DNA of 38,901 bases from contig JAVCCL010000011.1 of NCBI GenBank assembly GCA_030765505.1, positions 1 through 38,901 on the forward strand. Reading direction: 5' to 3'. The stretch is from Candidatus Kaelpia imicola (lineage in GTDB: Bacteria; Omnitrophota; Gorgyraeia; Kaelpiales; Kaelpiaceae). The position numbers and the translations under genes were made by a program. Each line of letters begins with the position of its first letter. The stretch's first letter is position 1. Under the pieces are notes generated by a model. The model saw only the letters and a program-made list of their open reading frames with translations, was not told where the DNA came from and did no database searches. Of this stretch, positions 22,621 through 32,054 are shown piece after piece.

Positions 22621-24382
22621 TAAAGAGATAATACTTAAAGGAGTTCCAGTATCACCGGGTATAGGCATAGCCAAGGCTTATGTTATATCGAATGATATAC
22701 TTCAGGTAGAGCGCAGGAGTATTAAAGAGGCTGATTTAAGCGAAGAGATAAAGAACTTAGAAAACGCTCTTCTTAAGACCAAGAAAGAGATAGTCAAGAT
22801 ACAGGATAGTATGGCCCGGGAGATGGGTTCTAAATATGCCAATATATTTGATGTTCAGCTTATGCTTTTGGAAGATAGAGTTCTGCTGGAGGAGATTATA
22901 GAGAGGCTGAGAAAGGAGCTTTGTGGTATCGAGTATGTGTTTTTTGATGTACTTAAAAAATATAAGAAGGCTCTTGCCAAGCTTGACGATCCCTACCTTA
23001 AAGAGAGAGTTCAGGATATCAGTGATTTTGGCAAGAGGGTTTTGAAAAACCTAATAGGCAAAGATGTATCGACCGTTAGAGAGTTTAAAGAAAAGACTAT
23101 ATTGATTGCTCATGATCTCTCTCCTTCAGATACAGCTGTTTTAAATAGAGAGTTTGTCTTAGGTCTTGTTACAGAGAGCGGAGGGCCGACTACCCATACT
23201 GCAATTATGGCTAAATCGTTCGAAATACCGGCTATTGTAGGAGCAGAGAATGCTACCTTTAAGATAGAGATGGGCGACCTTGTTATCATAGACGGCAGCA
23301 GCGGAGAGCTGATAGTCAACCCTTCCCATGCTACTTTGAAGTTATATCAAGAGAAGAAAAATGAGGTAGAGGCTAAATTGGCCCGCATCATGGAGTTTAA
23401 AGATAATGAGAGTAAGACCAAAGATGGCGTGGTTATTAAGATAATGGCCAACATAGAATTGCCATTTGAGGTTAAGTCGGTTCAGGATCATGGAGCGGAC
23501 GGCATCGGGCTTTACAGGACAGAGTATCTCTATTTGAATCGTACAGATCTTCCCACTGAAGATGAGCAGTATCAGGCCTATAAGATGGTTGCTCTTCAGA
23601 TGGCTCCAGATACAGTTATTATAAGGACGTTAGATCTTGGAGGGGATAAGTTTATATCTCCATTGGATATATCTTATGAGCTGAATCCTTTTCTTGGTTG
23701 GCGGGCGATAAGGTTCTGTCTGGCTAGGCCTATCATATTTAAGACTCAGCTCAGGGCTATGTTGAGAGCCTCGGTTCATGGCGATCTTCAGATAATGTTT
23801 CCTATGATATCAGGGATTGAAGAGGTGGACGAAGCCAGAAAGATTATAGCTGAGGTTATGCAGGATTTAGATAGAGAAGAGATCCCCTACAATAAGGATC
23901 TAAAGATAGGGGCTATGCTTGAGACGCCTTCGGCAGCCATGGTCTGTGACCATCTTAAAAACAGGGTCGATTTCTTCAGTATCGGTACTAACGATCTTAT
24001 ACAGTACTCTATTGCAGTCGACCGTATAAATGAGAAGATTTCCTATCTCTATGACCCTGCTCATCCCGGAGTCTTAAGGCTAATAGACCGGATCATAAAA
24101 GATAGCAGAGAGCATCGGGTTCCTGTTGGTATGTGCGGAGAGATGGCGGGGGTTAACTACTTCTTTCTCCTTCTTCTGGGGCTGGGATTACGTAAATTCA
24201 GTGTCAGCCCTTTAATAATACCTGAGCTTAAGCTCATTGTCTCTGTTGTTGAAATAACCCGGGCAGAGAAGATTGCAGCGGAGGTAATGCAGATGGACTC
24301 TGCTAAAGCGATAAAAGATTTACTGAAAATAGAATTAAAAACATTGCTGGGTAAAGATTACGGAGAGTTAGTAGGAATCTGA
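22613..24382 (+). CDS. ptsI: PTS enzyme I (phosphoenolpyruvate-protein phosphotransferase)
   Basis: Enzyme I takes phosphate from PEP and gives it to HPr. The 589-residue length is usual. H195 in GGPTTHTAIMA is the phosphorylation site. The PEP-binding barrel shows GLYRTEYLYL, TLDLGGDK, NPFLGWRAIRF, MFPMI, GAMLETPSA and FSIGTNDLIQY. The catalytic C508 lies in VGMCGEMAG. With HPr and PtsN but no EIIB or EIIC nearby, the chain may serve regulation rather than sugar uptake. Translation is coupled to HPr upstream and to the nucleotidyltransferase, whose start overlaps its stop. Confidence 0.96.
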   Translation: MFNKEIILKGVPVSPGIGIAKAYVISNDILQVERRSIKEADLSEEIKNLENALLKTKKEIVKIQDSMAREMGSKYANIFDVQLMLLEDRVLLEEIIERLRKELCGIEYVFFDVLKKYKKALAKLDDPYLKERVQDISDFGKRVLKNLIGKDVSTVREFKEKTILIAHDLSPSDTAVLNREFVLGLVTESGGPTTHTAIMAKSFEIPAIVGAENATFKIEMGDLVIIDGSSGELIVNPSHATLKLYQEKKNEVEAKLARIMEFKDNESKTKDGVVIKIMANIELPFEVKSVQDHGADGIGLYRTEYLYLNRTDLPTEDEQYQAYKMVALQMAPDTVIIRTLDLGGDKFISPLDISYELNPFLGWRAIRFCLARPIIFKTQLRAMLRASVHGDLQIMFPMISGIEEVDEARKIIAEVMQDLDREEIPYNKDLKIGAMLETPSAAMVCDHLKNRVDFFSIGTNDLIQYSIAVDRINEKISYLYDPAHPGVLRLIDRIIKDSREHRVPVGMCGEMAGVNYFFLLLLGLGLRKFSVSPLIIPELKLIVSVVEITRAEKIAAEVMQMDSAKAIKDLLKIELKTLLGKDYGELVGI

Positions 24383-25134
24383 TGGAAGCAGTGATTTTAG
24401 CAGCAGGGGTTGGTAAGAGGCTCTATCCTCTAACGAAGAAGATACCCAAGGCGCTCTTTCCGATAGATGGCTCACCAGTCATAGAGTATATCTTAAAGAA
24501 GCTAAGGTCTTTAGATTTAAAAAGAATAAACATAGTAACCAATGATAAGTATTATAGTAATCTTATAAATTGGGTCGAAAATTACCATGCTTCGGTTCCG
24601 ATAGTCATAAAATCAGATGGAACCAGAAACCAAAGGGATAAGCTTGGTGCGGTTGGAGACCTCAAATTTATACTGAAAAGTGAAAAGATAAAAGATGATA
24701 TTTTGCTTCTGGTCTCCGATATGGTATTCTCTTTTAAACTGGAAGGCTTTCTCTCCTCTGTTAAGAAGAGAAAAGATCAGAATTGGCTGCTTCTCTACAG
24801 GCTTAAAGATAGAGAACAGGCATCTAACTATGGCATACTCTCTTTAGATAAAGATAATAAGGTTATAAGATTTCAAGAAAAACCTAAAGTTCCTTTTAGC
24901 TCGCTGATAGCATTTGGAATCTACTATCTGCCTAGGAGTAAATTAAGTATGGTCAATGAGTTTTATGAGAGAGAGGGTTCTATGGATGTTCTGGGAGGAT
25001 ATTTTCGTTACTTAGCTGAGAGAGATTCTCTCTACGGTTTTGTTCAGAGAAGCGGGAGCTGGGCTGATATCGGCGGAAGTATAGAATGTTACAGGAAAGC
25101 AATAGAGGTTGTTAGCGAAAGGAGAAATTTCTAA
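24382..25134 (+). CDS. Sugar-phosphate nucleotidyltransferase
   Basis: The 250-residue protein begins with the nucleotidyltransferase signature [20 protein letters not shown], then PKALFPIDG and SPVIEYIL, typical of enzymes that make NDP-sugars from sugar 1-phosphates (RfbA/GalU-related). The metal-site region reads [11 protein letters not shown], and [18 protein letters not shown] and GSWADIGG are also family blocks. There is no C-terminal hexapeptide (left-handed helix) domain, so it is a single-domain form. The sugar and nucleotide cannot be decided. It sits between ptsI and metK with one-base overlaps at each side, so it belongs to the same transcript. An envelope polysaccharide or nucleotide-sugar role is inferred. 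Confidence 0.82.
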   Translation: MEAVILAAGVGKRLYPLTKKIPKALFPIDGSPVIEYILKKLRSLDLKRINIVTNDKYYSNLINWVENYHASVPIVIKSDGTRNQRDKLGAVGDLKFILKSEKIKDDILLLVSDMVFSFKLEGFLSSVKKRKDQNWLLLYRLKDREQASNYGILSLDKDNKVIRFQEKPKVPFSSLIAFGIYYLPRSKLSMVNEFYEREGSMDVLGGYFRYLAERDSLYGFVQRSGSWADIGGSIECYRKAIEVVSERRNF

Positions 25135-26285
25135 TGGTTAGGATGAGAAAATATCTTATTACGTCTGAATCAGTAACAAAAGGCCATCCAGATAAGATGG
25201 CAGATACAATATCAGATGCTGTTTTGGATGCTTTGATGGATAAAGATCCTGACTCTAGAGTAGCTTGCGAAACTCTCTTGACTACAGGGATGGCTTTTGT
25301 AGCGGGTGAGATAAGTACGGATGCATATGTAGAGGTTGCAAGGATTGCAAGAGATACAATCGGAGAGGCAGGGTATACCAAACTGGATTATGGTTTCTGC
25401 TGTCAAAACTGTGCTGTTGTAACATCAATCCAGGAACAGTCTAAGGATATTGCTTTAGGAGTAGATGCGGGAGGGGCAGGGGATCAGGGTATGATGTATG
25501 GCTATGCTGTTGATGAAACCCCTGAGCTTATGCCTCTGCCTATCATGCTTTCGCATGATCTTGTTAGAAAGCTGACAGATGTGCGTGAGGAGAAAAAGTT
25601 GAAATATTTAAGGCCGGACGGAAAGAGTCAGGTCTCTGTAGAGTATCACAATAATAAACCTAAGAGGATAAGCTGTGTGATTATAGCTGCTCAGCATGAT
25701 CCTGCTGTTAAGATGGAAGAGCTGAGAATGGATATAATAAGGAGAGTTATAAAGCCTGTATTACCTGCTAAGTATGTAGATAAGGATACCAAATATTTAG
25801 TCAATCCTACAGGCAGGTTTGTTATCGGCGGTCCTCAGGGAGATACAGGTTTAACAGGGCGTAAGATAATGGTTGATACTTACGGCGGTATAGGGCGTCA
25901 TGGCGGAGGAGCTTTTTCAGGGAAAGATCCGTCTAAAGTAGATCGTTCTGCAGCATATATGGCGCGTTATATAGCTAAGAATATTGTAGCATCTGAAGCT
26001 GCAAAGAGGTGTGAAGTTCAGCTTGCCTATGCTATCGGCGTGGCTGAGCCGGTCTCGGTCATGATAGATAGTTATAATACCGCTGTTGTACCTGAGGCCA
26101 ATATTGTCAAAGTTATAAAAAAGAGTTTTGATTTAACACCTTGCGGTATTATTGAGTTCTTAAAACTTAAGAGACCTATATATAAAAAGACTGCATACTA
26201 TGGTCATTTCGGCAGGGAGGAAGACGGCTTTAGCTGGGAGATTTTGGGTAGAGTGGACGAATTAAGGAAAGCTTTGAAACTTTGA
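25134..26285 (+). CDS. metK: S-adenosylmethionine synthetase
   Basis: MetK makes S-adenosylmethionine from methionine and ATP. The 383-residue protein has all family blocks: [14 protein letters not shown] (ATP-binding H18), [12 protein letters not shown], the PGRF-like [11 protein letters not shown], and [19 protein letters not shown] with the flexible-loop and lysine region. GGAG lies nine bases before the ATG; another in-frame ATG lies three codons later. It is followed 13 bases later by ahcY, the enzyme that clears the S-adenosylhomocysteine left after methyl transfer, so the two form a methyl-cycle pair. SAM also supplies the radical SAM enzymes encoded here. Confidence 0.97.
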   Translation: MVRMRKYLITSESVTKGHPDKMADTISDAVLDALMDKDPDSRVACETLLTTGMAFVAGEISTDAYVEVARIARDTIGEAGYTKLDYGFCCQNCAVVTSIQEQSKDIALGVDAGGAGDQGMMYGYAVDETPELMPLPIMLSHDLVRKLTDVREEKKLKYLRPDGKSQVSVEYHNNKPKRISCVIIAAQHDPAVKMEELRMDIIRRVIKPVLPAKYVDKDTKYLVNPTGRFVIGGPQGDTGLTGRKIMVDTYGGIGRHGGGAFSGKDPSKVDRSAAYMARYIAKNIVASEAAKRCEVQLAYAIGVAEPVSVMIDSYNTAVVPEANIVKVIKKSFDLTPCGIIEFLKLKRPIYKKTAYYGHFGREEDGFSWEILGRVDELRKALKL

Positions 26286-26298
26286 AAGGGGATACTGA

Positions 26299-27564
<1,266 letters not shown>

Positions 27565-27571
27565 GAATATA

Positions 27572-28543
27572 ATGATAGGGAGTGCCATTAAAAAGATAGC
27601 GGTTTTAACTTCCGGCGGAGATGCTCCGGGTATGAACTGTGCTATCAGAAGTGTAGTACGGTTTGCCAGCTTTAAGAGTATTAGTGTTATTGGTGTCGGC
27701 TATGGTTATAAAGGTTTGATAGAGAGAGATTTTAGAATACTGGGGCCTCGGGATGTAAGCAATATAATATCCCGCGGAGGGACCATTCTAAAGACAGCCC
27801 GTTCAGAAGAGTTTCTGGATAGAGCCAATAGAGAGAGAGCCTATAATAATCTAATTCAGGAGAATATCAATGCGCTTATCTCAATAGGAGGGAATGGTTC
27901 TTTTAAGGGTTTGCTCTGTTTAAATGAGGAGTTCAATTTTCCGGTTGTAGGTATTCCAGGGACAATAGACAATGATATCAAAGCTACTCAGAGAACACTT
28001 GGTTTTGATACGGCTTTAAATACCGCTATGGATGCGATAGATAAGATCAAAGATACTGCAACAAGCATGGATAGAATATTCCTTATTGAGGTTATGGGGA
28101 GGGACTCTGGTTCTATTGCGGTTTATTCTGCTCTGGCCGGAGGTGCTGAAGATATAATAATACCTGGAGCGGATATAGAAGACGATGATTTAGTAGAGAA
28201 GATAAAAAGGGGAAGAGAGAAAGGTAAGAGAAGCTGGATAGTTATTGTTGCTGAAGGTGCAGGGAGCGTGGATGACTTCGCCAGGAAGTTCTCTCACGCA
28301 ATATCTGATATCAGGATAACCGTCATAGGCCATACTCAGAGAGGCGGAGCACCGTCAGCTTTTGACAGGCTCTTAGGAGCTCTTATGGGTAGAGAGGCTG
28401 TAGCTGCGCTCTTAAGAGGAGAGAGCTCTTCAGCTATTGGATGGGTGAATGATGAAGCGATAAGTTATTCACTTAAAGAAGCGGTATCTAAGAAGTCAGA
28501 AAATTTCGGATATCTTCACGAGTTGATTCATATATTGACCTAA
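27572..28543 (+). CDS. pfkA: 6-phosphofructokinase
   Basis: Pfk phosphorylates fructose 6-phosphate, the committing step of glycolysis. The 323-residue, E. coli-type chain shows LTSGGDAPGMN at 12-22, IGGNGSFKG at 105-113, PGTIDNDI at 129-136 (base D133) and MGRDSGSIA. G109 and G130 sit where ATP-dependent enzymes have Gly and pyrophosphate-dependent ones have Asp/Lys, so ATP is favoured. Asn108, however, replaces the usual Mg-ATP aspartate (D103 of E. coli). The ATG at 27572 has a distant GAGGGG; the real start may lie a few codons off. It ends six bases from the convergent lptG-like gene. Confidence 0.9.
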   Translation: MIGSAIKKIAVLTSGGDAPGMNCAIRSVVRFASFKSISVIGVGYGYKGLIERDFRILGPRDVSNIISRGGTILKTARSEEFLDRANRERAYNNLIQENINALISIGGNGSFKGLLCLNEEFNFPVVGIPGTIDNDIKATQRTLGFDTALNTAMDAIDKIKDTATSMDRIFLIEVMGRDSGSIAVYSALAGGAEDIIIPGADIEDDDLVEKIKRGREKGKRSWIVIVAEGAGSVDDFARKFSHAISDIRITVIGHTQRGGAPSAFDRLLGALMGREAVAALLRGESSSAIGWVNDEAISYSLKEAVSKKSENFGYLHELIHILT

Positions 28544-28549
28544 CCTATC

Positions 28550-29632
28550 TTAAGAGCGAATCGTCTTTATCAATAGATAACCTCCTATAGTCAGAAAGAA
28601 TATGTTTGCAGAGAAACCTGCTATAGGAGGAGGTAGGAGTCCGATCTTACCAAGCGAATATGCGAATGCATCTAAACTGTAGTAGATGAAACCAACAAAC
28701 AGTGCTATCCCCAGCCCCTTTAACAGGCTGGCCTGCTTGGAATTAAGACCTACAAATAATCCAAAGAGAAGCAGGATAATATTGGTAAAAGGAAATGATA
28801 ACTTATGGTAAAGCTCAACGCTAAGCCTTTTTATTATCTCTCGTGATACTCCTTTAAATATAAAGATTTTTTTGAGCAGGCTTTTAAAGGATTGATATGT
28901 TATCCCCAGGTCTGTCATCAGGAGTTCTTCGGGTTTCTCTTTCAAGTCGTAATCTTTCCTTGTTAGTGTTATGGCCTCCTCTACTCCCGTGCCTTTGGGG
29001 TTGAGCTTGAATATGGTCGTATTATAAAGACTCCAGTTCCCGTCTCTGTAATGTGCGCTCTCTGCGGTTATCTTGTATAGCACTCTCTTGTCCAGATCCT
29101 GCTCCAGTATCACAACGCCGTTTAAAAGTTTATCGTCGGAATAGAACTCTTTGGCAAATATTATTCTGTTTCCCTCCGCGTAGAAAGTGATATTTTTATG
29201 TAGTACTTGCTTTTTCTTTCCCTCTAAGATATAGCCTATCTCTTTTAATTTTTTATATGAGTGAGGAATTATTTTTTCTTGGTTTAAAAACATCAGTACG
29301 ACCAGTATTACTGCAGTTGTGAAATAGGGTTTTAGGATAGTAAAGAAACTGATACCTGCAGCTCTCATCGCTGTTATCTCATTTGCTCTGTTCATCTTTG
29401 TCAGTGAGTATATAGCTGCTACTAAAAGACAGATAGGTGTTATCTCTAATATTATTCTGGGCAAGGAGTAGAGATAGTAAAAAACTACCATATCAATCTG
29501 AATCTGATTTTTCATTATATGCTCTAAATTTGTTGAAAGATCTACTACTATATATATCAAGGATATCAGTACGAAGCAGAATACAAAGGGTGCTAAGATC
29601 TTTTGAAGGATATATTGCTCTATCTTTCTCAA
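28550..29632 (-). CDS. lptG: LptG/YjgQ-type permease (LPS export)
   Basis: The 360-residue protein of the LptF/LptG family has six membrane segments in the usual 3+3 layout (about 11-35, 55-80, 98-115, then 270-290, 300-320, 330-352) around a beta-jellyroll periplasmic domain. In the known LptB2FGC complex these permeases extract lipopolysaccharide from the inner membrane. N-terminal RKIEQYILQKILAPFVF and the EITAMRAAGIS coupling-helix segment fit the family. Assignment as G rather than F rests on order only. It overlaps its upstream partner by four bases. No LptB or LptC gene is in view. Confidence 0.85.
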   Translation of the reverse strand: MRKIEQYILQKILAPFVFCFVLISLIYIVVDLSTNLEHIMKNQIQIDMVVFYYLYSLPRIILEITPICLLVAAIYSLTKMNRANEITAMRAAGISFFTILKPYFTTAVILVVLMFLNQEKIIPHSYKKLKEIGYILEGKKKQVLHKNITFYAEGNRIIFAKEFYSDDKLLNGVVILEQDLDKRVLYKITAESAHYRDGNWSLYNTTIFKLNPKGTGVEEAITLTRKDYDLKEKPEELLMTDLGITYQSFKSLLKKIFIFKGVSREIIKRLSVELYHKLSFPFTNIILLLFGLFVGLNSKQASLLKGLGIALFVGFIYYSLDAFAYSLGKIGLLPPPIAGFSANIFFLTIGGYLLIKTIRS

Positions 29633-30726
29633 CCTCTTACCTCATCAAGATTGATATATAATATCAAGCCGGTTATAAATATTAGCGCTGTTGGTATCCA
29701 GTGCCCTATCTCAGCGGGTATGGTTCTATTTAAGATTAGGGTTTCTGATGCTACAAAGAGCACGTAGTAAAATATTATTATCATTAATCCTACGCCAAAC
29801 CCTACCGATTTCTCTCTTCTATGGGTCCTTATTCCAAGCGGCAGCCCTATCAGCATAAAGGCCAGGCAGGTAAAAGGCTGAGCATATCTCTTATATAGTT
29901 CTGAGCTTAGAGGCAGTATATCTACCCCTCTCTCTGCCAGTTTCCTGATATTATTCTTCAATTCTTTAATTGTATACTCTTCAGGTTTCTTATCGATAGT
30001 GCCCTCTCTGTTTGCTTTTCCTAAATCTAGATGGATTATATACTCTTTAAAGTTCAATTTATAGAATTCCTCCGGTCTTTTGGGGTCAACTTCATCGCTG
30101 CTGCCGTTATACAAACTTAGGGTCAGGCCGTTATTGCTGATATCGGTTATCTTTGCTCTCCGAGCTATTATAGTCCTTAAAGGCCTATCTTCTTCGTTTA
30201 TGTATATTCTTATATTCTTAAGCTCATTCTTCTTCAGGCCATAGAAAAATATAATATGATTCTTGAAGCTTTTGATAAAGGTACCCGGTTCAAGGTATGC
30301 GGTAGGGTTTTTTCTGCCGATATTGAATACAATCTCTCGGGATTTATAATGAGTGAAGGGTAAGAGTCTATCCATGAATATGAAAGATACGAGAGAGAAG
30401 ACCACTCCTAGAATAATAAACGGCACCGATATCTTTTTAGCCGATATTCCGCTTGCTTTCAATGTTACTATCTCGTTATCTGCGGCTGCCTTTCCAAATA
30501 TTAGCAGTGTTGCTATAAGAGTTGATATTGGAAGGGTGTAGATTAGGCTAAAAGGGACTATCATAAGAAACAGCTGGATGATGCTTCTTGGGTCTACACC
30601 TTTGCTGATTATCAGATCGACAAGTTTAACCAGGTTGCCTATCGAGAATATCAGGGTAAATATTCCCAGGGATATTAAAAAAGAGTTTATCCAGTCTCTT
30701 AAAAAGTAGTTTCTAATAAGCCTCAT
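29629..30726 (-). CDS. lptF: LptF/YjgP-type permease (LPS export)
   Basis: The 365-residue partner of the LPS permease has six membrane segments, a coupling-helix block ADNEIVTLKASGIS near residue 89, a periplasmic beta domain (about 135-255), and a second transmembrane half containing AQPFTCLAFMLIGLPLGIRTHRR. With the downstream gene it would form the LptFG pair. It starts six bases after the comF stop and runs into the second permease. LptF/LptG genes indicate an outer membrane, the best hint in the window that this is a diderm. Confidence 0.87.
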   Translation of the reverse strand: MRLIRNYFLRDWINSFLISLGIFTLIFSIGNLVKLVDLIISKGVDPRSIIQLFLMIVPFSLIYTLPISTLIATLLIFGKAAADNEIVTLKASGISAKKISVPFIILGVVFSLVSFIFMDRLLPFTHYKSREIVFNIGRKNPTAYLEPGTFIKSFKNHIIFFYGLKKNELKNIRIYINEEDRPLRTIIARRAKITDISNNGLTLSLYNGSSDEVDPKRPEEFYKLNFKEYIIHLDLGKANREGTIDKKPEEYTIKELKNNIRKLAERGVDILPLSSELYKRYAQPFTCLAFMLIGLPLGIRTHRREKSVGFGVGLMIIIFYYVLFVASETLILNRTIPAEIGHWIPTALIFITGLILYINLDEVRG

Positions 30727-30731
30727 ATTAT

Positions 30732-31457
30732 CTATCCTCCTGCCGCTGCCAGGACTATTGTTTTAGAGCCTAGTCTCTCCAACTCTTTGATGCATTCGAT
30801 GGTAGTTGAACCAGTTGTAATTATATCATCGATTAGCAAAACTTTTGAGTTTCTAATTATATTTTTATATTTTAAGTTTACTTTAAAAACACCATCTATA
30901 TTCACTCTGCGTTCTTCTTTAGAGAGTTTGCTTTGTGAGGTAGTATATATTTTTCTAAGTAGTAATTTTTTAAGAAGAGTTATATTTGTTCTCTTTGATA
31001 CTGCTCTTGCTAAAAGTTCTGCCTGGTTGAATTCCCGTTCTTTTAACTTCCTGCGGTGTAAAGGTACGTAGCTTATGAAATCTATTTTTTCAAAAGGTAA
31101 GATCTCTTCTTTTAAAAAGAGATAGAGCTCTTCCGAGAGATAGTTCAAGAGACTTAAGGCTCTTCTATATTTAAATCTCTGCAGTCCGTCCTGAATGAGG
31201 CCTCTGTATTGAAACAGGTAGTAGGCTTTAAAATGATCTCTCTTGTCTTTAGAGAGACATCCCCTGCATAGTTTGTTATATGTATGCCTGCCGCATCTAT
31301 TGCAGAAAGGCGGCGGGTTCTTTTCGATTTTGGATTTACAATCTTGACATATAAAGCCGGTCTCTTTTACTGGAATTTTATTCATACAGAAGATACAATA
31401 TTTAGGTTGAATTATTTCTTCCAAGGCTTTAAAAGCATTACTTAATAAAGTATGCAT
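30732..31457 (-). CDS. comF: ComF-family phosphoribosyltransferase-like protein
   Basis: This 241-residue ComF relative has a double zinc ribbon (CIFC and CQDC, then CNRC and CRGC) followed by a PRTase domain with VPLHRRKLKEREFNQAE and the PRPP loop VLLIDDIITTGST. ComF is linked to DNA uptake or restart in transforming bacteria, but its chemistry is not settled. The start at 31457 (MHTLLSNAFKALEE) is preferred over an ATG ten codons upstream (31487), because a good promoter overlaps those first ten codons and would give a nearly leaderless message from 31457. It is the first gene of the comF-lptF-lptG operon. Confidence 0.85.
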   Translation of the reverse strand: MHTLLSNAFKALEEIIQPKYCIFCMNKIPVKETGFICQDCKSKIEKNPPPFCNRCGRHTYNKLCRGCLSKDKRDHFKAYYLFQYRGLIQDGLQRFKYRRALSLLNYLSEELYLFLKEEILPFEKIDFISYVPLHRRKLKEREFNQAELLARAVSKRTNITLLKKLLLRKIYTTSQSKLSKEERRVNIDGVFKVNLKYKNIIRNSKVLLIDDIITTGSTTIECIKELERLGSKTIVLAAAGG

Positions 31458-31466
31458 AGCTTCTTT

Positions 31467-31495
31467 ATTATATATCAAAATAAACATTGAGGCAA
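31467..31495 (-). promoter_or_regulatory. Divergent promoter, leftward, for comF-lptF-lptG
   Basis: On the - strand, TTGCCT (31495-31490), 17 bases, then a perfect TATAAT (31472-31467). The expected start lies 3-5 bases before the ATG at 31457. Its -35 box is one base from the -35 box of the rightward promoter. Confidence 0.65.
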
Positions 31496-31496
31496 T

Positions 31497-31524
31497 TTGA
31501 CAAGGCCTAATTATATGTTACACT
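31497..31524 (+). promoter_or_regulatory. Divergent promoter, rightward, for the cvpA-like operon
   Basis: TTGACA (31497-31502), 16 bases, TACACT (31519-31524), extended -10 TG at 31516-31517. The expected start is near 31531, leaving a short leader that contains the AGGAGG ribosome site. Confidence 0.7.
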
Positions 31525-31555
31525 TTATAAAGAAGGTAATAGGAGGAATAAAAAA

Positions 31556-32053
31556 CTGGAATTCGGATTCATAGATCTAATAGCAGGCATAGCCTGCGGT
31601 GTTGGATATATAAGGGGCAGAAAGAAGGGTATTTTTCCGGCTCTGTATAGCTTTTTATCAATCGGGGTGGGGGTGTTTATGTTTTATAGATTGGGTAATT
31701 TTTATGAATATCTGGCCCAGAGATTTAACACCAATATAGTGTACGGCCTGGGAATGGTCTCTACTGTAATAGTAGTGGTCTTGGTATTTAGATTGTTGGG
31801 TATATTTATAGATAGGTTTTTCGATATTAGGCCGAATCTGGGCATTACTGAGATAATAGCTGGCCTTATCGGGCTTTCATCCGGATTGCTCTGGATGGGT
31901 ATATTTACCAGAGTGTTCTACTATTTGAACTTATGGGGTTTTAGGAGGTGGGTTGGGGGTAGTGTGACTTATAGGTTTATATTGCCTATACCCAATGCAG
32001 TCTATGGTGTCATTGCAAAAGTTTTACAACTAATTACACCTGGAGGTGCTTAG
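31556..32053 (+). CDS. CvpA-like membrane protein with apparent CTG start
   Basis: Reading from 31556 gives 165 residues with about four hydrophobic segments and a CvpA-type start (EFGFIDLIAGIACGVGYIRG, then RKKGIFPALYSFL). The first standard start codon in this frame is a GTG at 31667, which would remove this conserved N-terminus. A strong AGGAGG (31541-31546) lies nine bases before the in-frame CTG at 31556, so CTG is the best start candidate, although CTG initiation is rare. CvpA is a membrane protein linked in E. coli to colicin V production and envelope integrity. Downstream genes are nif3-like, dnaG and rpoD. A sequencing error near 31556 is an alternative explanation. Confidence 0.7.
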   Translation: MEFGFIDLIAGIACGVGYIRGRKKGIFPALYSFLSIGVGVFMFYRLGNFYEYLAQRFNTNIVYGLGMVSTVIVVVLVFRLLGIFIDRFFDIRPNLGITEIIAGLIGLSSGLLWMGIFTRVFYYLNLWGFRRWVGGSVTYRFILPIPNAVYGVIAKVLQLITPGGA

Positions 32054-32054
32054 T

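Noticed and set aside
31667-31678. GTG at 31667 as start of the cvpA-like gene
   Set aside because: It would delete the conserved N-terminal helix and has no placed ribosome site; AGGAGG at 31541 belongs to a start near 31556.
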